From contig CAYQQO010000019.1 in the NCBI GenBank assembly GCA_964420115.1, positions 1 through 11,844 on the forward strand: 11,844 bases of DNA. The letters are read 5' to 3'. This document shows, one piece after another, positions 7,248 through 11,844 of the stretch. Within the stretch, counting starts at the first letter, position 1. Every line of letters begins with the position of its first letter. Source of the DNA: CAYQQO01 sp964420115. GTDB lineage: Bacteria; Patescibacteriota; Minisyncoccia; Portnoybacterales; UBA2143. The notes beneath the pieces were generated by a model that had not been told where the DNA came from, made no database searches, and was given only the letters and a program-made list of their open reading frames with translations. The position numbers were made by a program, and so were the translations under genes.

Positions 7248-7892
7248 TTATGGCTTAAAAACAACAACTTCTGTTTCTTTCGCCGCCAGCTCTTTTTTCT
7301 TGATACTTAGTTTATCAACCGGCTGTTTTTTTTCCAGCCCCATTTCTTTCAAAAAATCACTAACATCAGCTAATTCCAAATTTAAGCCCGGCAATTGATA
7401 ACACATCGGAATAATTAAACGCGGCTCCAATTGCTCAACAATTTTAACCGCCCGACCCGCCTCAATAACATCACCCCCGCCTACTGGGACCATCAAAATA
7501 TCTACCTGGCCGACTTTTTCCAACTGACCGTTTTCCAAAAGCGGCTGATTAAAAGCGCCTAAATGACAAATCTTAATTTTATCTACCTCTATTGAATAAA
7601 TTGTATTTTTTATCCCCCTTTTTTCTTCTTTTTCTTTATCAAAAGAAGAAATCCCATTTATTCTTGCCTCCTCCACTTCGTATTCGCCAGGACCGTCAAC
7701 GACAAAAGGTTCGCCGCTTACCGCTTTAATATTACTCCTTTCTTTTTGATGGCTGGAAAGAGTGACAATGTCAGCCGCTATTCTGGGAGGCCTCAGCCCA
7801 ATAGCCGCATCAAATGGATCAGTGATAATAGTTAAATGGCCACCCTGATTAGTAATCTTAAAACAAGAATGGCCGTAGAAAGAAATAGTCAT
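7248..7892 (-). CDS. Metallo-beta-lactamase-fold protein with degenerate metal site
   Basis: This 214-aa protein starts at ATG 7892 and begins MTISFYGHSCFKIT, the usual opening of the UPF0173/UlaG-like MBL-fold hydrolases; a TTG at 7937 would add 15 unrelated residues. Family landmarks in order are HLTIITDPFD (19-28), ADIVTLSSHQKERSNIKAV (40-58), VVDGPGEYEVEEARINGI (64-81), KICHLGAFNQ (107-116), VDILMVPVGGGDVI (130-143) and EPRLIIPMCYQLPG (156-169). The normal HxHxDH metal motif reads H48-Q-K50-E-R52-S53, so only the first His remains. The Asp often found after HLG is Ala, and the His of the usual PMHY is Cys164. The fold is clear, but catalysis by the usual dinuclear metal centre is doubtful. 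It is the promoter-proximal gene of the gyrA cluster, divergent from the S1-like gene. Confidence 0.85.
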   Translation of the reverse strand: MTISFYGHSCFKITNQGGHLTIITDPFDAAIGLRPPRIAADIVTLSSHQKERSNIKAVSGEPFVVDGPGEYEVEEARINGISSFDKEKEEKRGIKNTIYSIEVDKIKICHLGAFNQPLLENGQLEKVGQVDILMVPVGGGDVIEAGRAVKIVEQLEPRLIIPMCYQLPGLNLELADVSDFLKEMGLEKKQPVDKLSIKKKELAAKETEVVVFKP

Positions 7893-7969
7893 AGTGATAT
7901 TAAAAAGACTGGGGTTTGACAAAAGAGACTCCGACAAGTGCCTCTCTCATCCTCCCAAGCTATAAGTTT

Positions 7970-7998
7970 ATTCTATCATATCTTATGACTCTTGCCAA
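7970..7998 (-). promoter_or_regulatory. Sigma70-type promoter for the gyrA gene cluster
   Basis: On the minus strand a -35 box TTGGCA (7998-7993) and a -10 box TAGAAT (7975-7970) are separated by exactly 17 nt. The start of transcription would be near 7963, giving a leader of about 70 nt before the ATG at 7892. It is the only convincing promoter upstream of the eight minus-strand genes. Its -35 box overlaps the opposing promoter's -35 box. Confidence 0.7.
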
Positions 7999-8020
7999 GT
8001 TGTTTTTATTGGGTTATACT
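7992..8020 (+). promoter_or_regulatory. Sigma70-type promoter for the S1-like gene and ftsH
   Basis: The -35 box TTGCCA (7992-7997) and -10 box TATACT (8015-8020) are separated by exactly 17 nt, each with one mismatch to consensus. Transcription would start near 8027, about 30 nt before the ATG at 8059. There is no good Shine-Dalgarno sequence in that short leader. The -35 box overlaps the minus-strand -35 box by five bases (7993-7997). Confidence 0.75.
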
Positions 8021-8058
8021 TGAATAGCTTTTATTAATTTCAAGCAACTGGTTTAATT

Positions 8059-9171
8059 ATGACTACTAAAAATAATTCACAAAAAATGAAAGAAATGCTC
8101 TCTCAAGAAAAAGAAGCGCCTCGTTTAATACAGCAAGGCGAATTGATTGAGGGCAAAATTATTAAAATAAGCAAAAACGCCATTTTGATTGATTTAAGTC
8201 CTTTGGGCACCGGCATTATTTATGGAGGTGAATTAAAAGAAGATAAAAATTTAATCAAAGAATTAAAGGTAGGACAAAGCGTTTCCGCTTTGGTAAAAGA
8301 GCCGGAAAACGAAGAAGGATATATTGAGCTTTCTCTAAGAGAGGCCTATTTAGAAAAGGCCTGGTCAGAACTGAAAGAGAAAAAAGAAAACAACAAAACG
8401 ATTGAAGTGAAAGTAACCGGGGCCAACCGCGGGGGTTTAGTTATCAGAGTATCAGGAATAATTGGTTTTTTGCCTGTCTCCCAGCTATCCAGTGAAAACT
8501 ACCCCAGAGTTGAAGGCGGAGACAAGAACAAAATCCTTGCCCACCTTAATAATTTCATTGGCAAAGAAATAGAGGTAAAAATTATCGCCTTCGACCAGAA
8601 ATCAGAAAAGCTTATTGTTTCAGAAAAAGCCACAAAAGCAGAACAAAAGAAAGAAAGCTTAAAAAAATACCAAAAAGGAGATGTGGTAGAAGGAATAGTA
8701 ACCGCCTTAACTGATTTTGGCGCTTTCATTAAATTAGACGATGAAATAGAAGGGCTGGCTCATATTTCCGAACTTGGTTGGCAAATTATAGAACACCCCA
8801 GCAAAATTCTTAAAGAAAAAGAAAGGATAAAAGCTCAAGTAATTGATATCCAAAACAACCAAATAACTCTTTCTTTAAAAGCTCTTAAAGAAGATCCTTG
8901 GCAGAAAATTGATAAAAAATATCAAACAGGGCAAACCATTAAAGGAAAAGTAACAAAATTCAGCCCTTACGGCGCTTTTGTCCAAATAGACAAAGATATA
9001 CAAGGATTAGCCCATGTATCTGAATTCAGCAAACAAAACCAATTAATGGAACAAGTTCTTAAATTAGGCCAATCATACAATTTTGAAATCCTTTCTCTGA
9101 CCCCTCAAACACATCGTATGTCCTTAGGATTAACCAAAAAAAAATCCCAAGATCAACAAAAACAGGAGTAA
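8059..9171 (+). CDS. rpsA: Ribosomal protein S1-like RNA-binding protein, four S1 domains
   Basis: This 370-aa protein has four OB-fold S1 domains in tandem. Domain 1 is about residues 25-95 (GELIEGKIIKISKNAILIDL) and domain 2 about 112-190 (IEVKVTGANRGGLVIRVSGIIGFLP). Domain 3 is about 204-275 (GDVVEGIVTALTDFGAFIKL ... GLAHISEL) and domain 4 about 289-358 (GQTIKGKVTKFSPYGAFVQI ... GLAHVSEF). Domains 3 and 4 are the most canonical, with DFGAF/PYGAF and GLAH(I/V)SE. S1 binds mRNA and helps place it on the 30S subunit; E. coli S1 has six domains, so this is the short four-domain form seen in many other bacteria. Lys-rich ends flank the domains. Its own promoter is at 7992-8020, and ftsH follows after 7 nt. 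The symbol rpsA is by homology; it could instead be a non-ribosomal S1 homologue. Confidence 0.88.
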   Translation: MTTKNNSQKMKEMLSQEKEAPRLIQQGELIEGKIIKISKNAILIDLSPLGTGIIYGGELKEDKNLIKELKVGQSVSALVKEPENEEGYIELSLREAYLEKAWSELKEKKENNKTIEVKVTGANRGGLVIRVSGIIGFLPVSQLSSENYPRVEGGDKNKILAHLNNFIGKEIEVKIIAFDQKSEKLIVSEKATKAEQKKESLKKYQKGDVVEGIVTALTDFGAFIKLDDEIEGLAHISELGWQIIEHPSKILKEKERIKAQVIDIQNNQITLSLKALKEDPWQKIDKKYQTGQTIKGKVTKFSPYGAFVQIDKDIQGLAHVSEFSKQNQLMEQVLKLGQSYNFEILSLTPQTHRMSLGLTKKKSQDQQKQE

Positions 9172-9178
9172 TAAAAAA

Positions 9179-11002
9179 ATGAAACAATTAGCAAAAAATT
9201 TAATCATAGCTTTTTTAATATTCCTAACTATCGCTGGTTTTTTCGCTTTGCTTAACGCTCCGGCAGAGAAACCAGAAAAAGTTTCTTTGAGCAGATTAGT
9301 TGAACAGATTAACCAAGAAGAAGTTGAAACAATAGCTGTTAAAGGAGACAAACTGGAGATTACATTAAAAGACGGCAAAAAAGAAGAGACGACTAAAGAA
9401 AGAGAGGCCTCGCTTACAGAGTCGTTAACTAATTACAATCTTGAACCAGAAAAACTAAAATTAGTTAATTTAGAAGTTGAAGATGATACTGGAGCTCTTT
9501 TTTGGATAGGAACAATTCTCCCCTTTCTTCTCCCTCTAATTATTATTGGATTTTTCTTCTGGTTTATCTACCGCGGAGCCCAAAGAGGCCAAATGCAGGC
9601 CTTTACCTTCGGCCGCTCCAAAGCGCGCCTGTTTAGGCCCAACGATAAAAACAACAGAGTTACTTTCAAAGATGTCGCCGGATTAAAAGAAGCCAAAGAA
9701 GAACTTGAAGAAATTGTTGAATTTTTAAGAAGCCCAAAAAAATTTGCCGGGCTGGGAGCAAAAATCCCAAAAGGCGTTCTTTTAGTCGGCTCGCCGGGAA
9801 CAGGCAAAACACTTTTAGCGCGGGCTGTCGCTTCAGAAGCAGGAGTCCCCTTTTTCAGCGTCTCCGGATCAGAGTTTGTCGAAATGTTTGTCGGCGTGGG
9901 AAGCTCTAGAGTAAGAGATCTTTTCCAAACAGCTAAAAAAAGCGCTCCGGCCCTTATCTTTATTGATGAGCTTGACGCGATAGGCCGGCAAAGAGGAGCA
10001 GGGCTCGGCGGCGGGCATGATGAAAGAGAGCAGACATTAAACCAGATATTGGTTGAAATGGACGGTTTTGACCCCAACATAGGCATCATTCTTATCGCCG
10101 CCACAAACCGGCCAGATGTTTTAGACCCCGCCCTACTGCGAACAGGCCGTTTTGACCGCCGGGTTGCTTTAAATCTGCCTGATTTAAAAGACCGTCGGGA
10201 TATTCTGAAAATACACGCCAGAAACAAGCCCCTTGACGAAAAAGTTAATTTAAAAGAAATTGCAGAAAGAACACCCGGCTTTTCCGGAGCTGATTTGGCC
10301 AATTTAATAAATGAAGCAGCTATTTTAGCCGCCAGAAGAAATCAGAAAAAAATTACTCAAAGCGAACTGCGCGAATGCATTGAAAAAGTTCTTTTAGGAC
10401 CGGAAAGACGCAGCCATGTCTTATCTGAAAAAGAAAAAGAAATCGCCGCTTACCATGAAGCCGGTCACGCTTTAACGGCCGCTATTTTGCCAAATACCGA
10501 TCCGGTCCAAAAAGTTTCTATTATCCCCCGCGGCCCAGCCGCCGGCTATACCTTAAAACTGCCAACCAAAGACAGGCATCTGCATACTCGCTCCGAGTTC
10601 ATAGATGAATTAGCGGTTCTTTTAGGCGGCTACACAGCAGAAAAACTTGTCTTTAATGAATTAACTACCGGCGCCTCCAACGACCTGCAGAAAGCAAGCG
10701 AACTGGCAAGAAAATTAGTTACCAAATATGGAATGAGTGATAAATTAGGCCCAAGAACTTTTGGCGGACAAGAAGAAATGATTTTTTTAGGAAGAGAAAT
10801 AGCCACTGAAAAAGATTATTCCGAAGAAGTAGCCGGGCAAATAGATAAAGAGGTGGCTAAATTCATTGACAGCGCTTACCAGACAGCAAAAAAAAATCTT
10901 TCTGAAAACAGAAAAAAACTGGAGCAAATAGCCAAGGAATTAATAAAAAAAGAAACCATTGAAAGGCAGGAATTCGCCAGATTGATAAAAAAGAAAGTTT
11001 AG
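9179..11002 (+). CDS. ftsH: ATP-dependent zinc metalloprotease FtsH
   Basis: FtsH (607 aa) is a membrane-anchored hexameric AAA+ protease that extracts and degrades damaged membrane proteins and some regulators. It has TM1 (about residues 8-26), an extracytoplasmic domain (about 30-104) and TM2 (about 108-131). The AAA module carries Walker A GSPGTGKT (204-211), pore loop MFVGVG (236-241) and Walker B LIFIDE (259-264). The second region of homology is RTGRFDRR (321-328) with arginine fingers. The peptidase domain has the zinc motif HEAGH (426-430) and a probable third ligand Asp502 in TTGASNDLQKA. Length and order are normal and all catalytic residues are present. Start ATG 9179 is supported by AGGAG (9164-9168), which overlaps the end of the S1-like gene. 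It is co-transcribed with that gene and is followed after 16 nt by tRNA-Ile. Confidence 0.97.
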   Translation: MKQLAKNLIIAFLIFLTIAGFFALLNAPAEKPEKVSLSRLVEQINQEEVETIAVKGDKLEITLKDGKKEETTKEREASLTESLTNYNLEPEKLKLVNLEVEDDTGALFWIGTILPFLLPLIIIGFFFWFIYRGAQRGQMQAFTFGRSKARLFRPNDKNNRVTFKDVAGLKEAKEELEEIVEFLRSPKKFAGLGAKIPKGVLLVGSPGTGKTLLARAVASEAGVPFFSVSGSEFVEMFVGVGSSRVRDLFQTAKKSAPALIFIDELDAIGRQRGAGLGGGHDEREQTLNQILVEMDGFDPNIGIILIAATNRPDVLDPALLRTGRFDRRVALNLPDLKDRRDILKIHARNKPLDEKVNLKEIAERTPGFSGADLANLINEAAILAARRNQKKITQSELRECIEKVLLGPERRSHVLSEKEKEIAAYHEAGHALTAAILPNTDPVQKVSIIPRGPAAGYTLKLPTKDRHLHTRSEFIDELAVLLGGYTAEKLVFNELTTGASNDLQKASELARKLVTKYGMSDKLGPRTFGGQEEMIFLGREIATEKDYSEEVAGQIDKEVAKFIDSAYQTAKKNLSENRKKLEQIAKELIKKETIERQEFARLIKKKV

Positions 11003-11018
11003 TGTATCCTACTTTTGG

Positions 11019-11093
11019 GGGCGTGTAGCTCAATGGCAGAGCATTCGGCTTATATCCGAACGGTCGGGGGTTCGAATCCCTCCACGCCCACCA
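11019..11093 (+). tRNA. tRNA-Ile with anticodon UAU, CCA encoded
   Basis: A full cloverleaf can be drawn. The acceptor stem is GGGCGTG/CACGCCC (perfect 7 bp) and the D arm is GCTC/GAGC. The anticodon stem TTCGG/CCGAA (11044-11048/11056-11060) holds the loop CTTATAT, so the anticodon is TAT (11051-11053). The T arm is GGGGG-TTCGAAT-CCCTC with one G-T pair, and discriminator A is followed by genomic CCA (11091-11093). UAU reads AUA isoleucine codons, which are common in the neighbouring genes. Most bacteria read AUA with a CAU tRNA modified to lysidine, so this anticodon is unusual. It lies 16 nt after ftsH with no separate promoter seen, so it may be processed from the ftsH transcript. Confidence 0.95.
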
Positions 11094-11113
11094 CTTCGGA
11101 TAAGTCAAGGTTT

Positions 11114-11140
11114 CCGCCTCGCCGCTTCGCGGCTCGGCGG
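11114..11140. repeat. GC-rich palindrome at the end of the recombinase remnant
   Basis: The stretch ccgcctcgccgc-ttc-gcggctcggcgg folds into a hairpin. A 5-bp outer stem (ccgcc/ggcgg) and a 5-bp inner stem (gccgc/gcggc) are separated by a 2x2 internal mismatch. It is far more GC-rich than its surroundings. It lacks a T-tract, but it could cap the 3' end of the ftsH-tRNA transcript. It codes for AAEPRSGEA in the recombinase frame, which looks like an insertion into a normal C-terminus. It may be a small dispersed palindromic repeat. Confidence 0.5.
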
Positions 11141-11791
11141 CCAAATTGAACGGAAATTTGAAAGAAAAAATCAATTTTTGGTTTCGTAAAATGTGGTTCG
11201 AGCCGATATTTTTCAGAAATGTCTTCATTTCCGGGTAATTCTCGGAATTAAGCAGTTTTTCCGCATAATTCAGCTTCAAAACAAATTCTCTGGCCGGTTC
11301 GAGCCAAGACAATCCCTTTTGTTCAAAGTCTCTGATTCTCTCCTGCAATTCTAACTTTTGAGTTAGAATTTTTTGTTTCCGAGCAGTGTATTCTTCAGTA
11401 GAAATAATCTCATTTAAATAAACATCTAAAAGTTTTTCAAGTTTTGTTTCAATTTCCGCCAATTCCTTTTTGAGATTTTGAACAAGGATTTTAGTTTCTT
11501 CTTTGGCTTTCAGCTCGTCTTTTTCAAGTTCGGCCAAAACCTTTTCAGCATTTTGGCTCGACAAAGAAACTTTTTGAAGATAGGTTTTGATTTGTTCAAT
11601 AAGGATTTCTTCTCGCAGAAAATGTTTTTCTTGGCAAGGCCCTTTTTTCTTAGTGCAGCGATAATAGATATATTCTCTGCCGCTTGGTTTAATTTTCTTT
11701 TCAGCGGTGATTGCCGCGGAACAAGGACATTTCATTAAACCGAGAAAAGCAAAATTGTGTTTTATTTTTTGCGGCTTGCCTCTTTGTTTTA

Positions 11792-11844
11792 TGACGGGTC
11801 CTGACTAAACTGAACCACCCAGGTAAGGAATAATTCAGGATTAA
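11792..11844. repeat. Right copy of 53-bp terminal inverted repeat
   Basis: This is the exact reverse complement of bases 1-53. Recombinase-like coding sequence starts directly at its inner border (11791). Read toward the recombinase, the matching frame inside the repeat contains TAA, TGA and TAG, so here it interrupts a gene, whereas at the left end it can be read as coding. Confidence 0.95.

Larger units (their letters stand above)
10863..11791 (-). pseudogene. Serine recombinase C-terminal remnant (zinc-ribbon and coiled-coil part)
   Basis: Recombinase-like sequence occupies about 11136-11791. It begins upstream of the first ATG (11735): the in-frame codons give KQRGKPQKIKHNFAFLGLMK, the usual lead-in to the recombinase zinc beta ribbon. 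The ribbon follows, with CPC (residues 3-5 from the ATG) and YYRCTKKKGPC (25-34), then a long Lys/Glu coiled coil (about 60-140) and a C-terminal segment ending FSFKFPFNL. The catalytic resolvase domain and most of the recombinase domain are missing, and the terminal repeat replaces them with an in-frame TAG at 11807-11805. The first zinc knuckle is C-x-C instead of C-x-x-C, so one residue seems lost. No stop occurs after FPFNL; the frame runs through a GC palindrome, antisense through tRNA-Ile (giving WAWRDSNPRPFGYKPNALPL) and into antisense ftsH to 10863. That tail is not a real domain. It is probably non-functional, or a gene broken by the contig edge. Confidence 0.72.

Noticed and set aside
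9568..10302. Long minus-strand open frame (244 codons) inside ftsH
   Set aside because: Its translation is Ser/Arg/Pro-rich without any recognisable motif and lies fully opposite the AAA domain of a clear ftsH; it is a shadow frame.
11025..11092. Protein string WAWRDSNPRPFGYKPNALPL as a domain
   Set aside because: It is the antisense translation of the tRNA-Ile gene, a well-known false protein signature.
1..11844. The inverted ends as terminal repeats of an insertion sequence or transposon
   Set aside because: The interior holds core genes (gyrA, ftsH, S1, tRNA) and no transposase; the repeats coincide with the window ends, so no target duplication can be seen.
1..11844. CRISPR array, riboswitch or rRNA
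   Set aside because: No regularly spaced repeats, recognisable riboswitch core or rRNA sequence was found on either strand by eye.

Overview
The window looks like a chromosomal contig from a Candidate Phyla Radiation (Patescibacteria) bacterium, probably a Parcubacteria-like lineage. The reasons are dense AT-rich gene packing, three tandem small membrane proteins of the type IV secretion pilin-like family typical of these genomes, a membrane-anchored orphan solute-binding protein, a four-domain S1 protein, and a zinc-ribbon serine recombinase fragment beside a tRNA. TGA is used as a stop (end of the solute-binding protein gene), so the reassigned TGA code of Gracilibacteria/Absconditabacteria does not apply. 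The lineage is inferred from gene content, not from a marker search.

Layout. (1) 1-53 and 11792-11844 form a perfect 53-bp inverted repeat that makes up both extreme ends of the window. (2) 3-1142 (+): a polytopic membrane protein of unknown function with a charged linker and a beta-rich C-terminus, open at the left edge. (3) 1160-1200: a hairpin terminator between convergent genes. (4) 1229-7892 (-): one tight gene cluster, read right to left as a metallo-beta-lactamase-fold protein, a small acidic single-pass membrane protein, gyrA, a SAM methyltransferase, a solute-binding protein and three pilin-like proteins. Most junctions are 1-20 nt, so it is probably one long operon ending at the terminator. 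(5) About 7970-8020: a compact divergent promoter region in which two good sigma70-type promoters share one -35 site. (6) 8059-11093 (+): a ribosomal-protein-S1-like gene, ftsH and tRNA-Ile(UAU). (7) 11094-11791 (-): a serine recombinase remnant that lacks its catalytic N-terminus and has no stop codon before the antisense of the tRNA.

How it fits together. The core genes cover DNA supercoiling (GyrA), translation (S1, tRNA-Ile for AUA codons) and membrane protein quality control (FtsH). The left arm is a cell-envelope module: the pilin-like proteins and the anchored solute-binding protein could belong to a surface apparatus for uptake or attachment, which is inference. The recombinase beside a tRNA, plus identical inverted ends, marks the right end as a former integration or rearrangement site, or else an assembly break at a repeat. 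The sequence alone cannot separate these. I see no CRISPR array, complete insertion sequence, rRNA or defence system.
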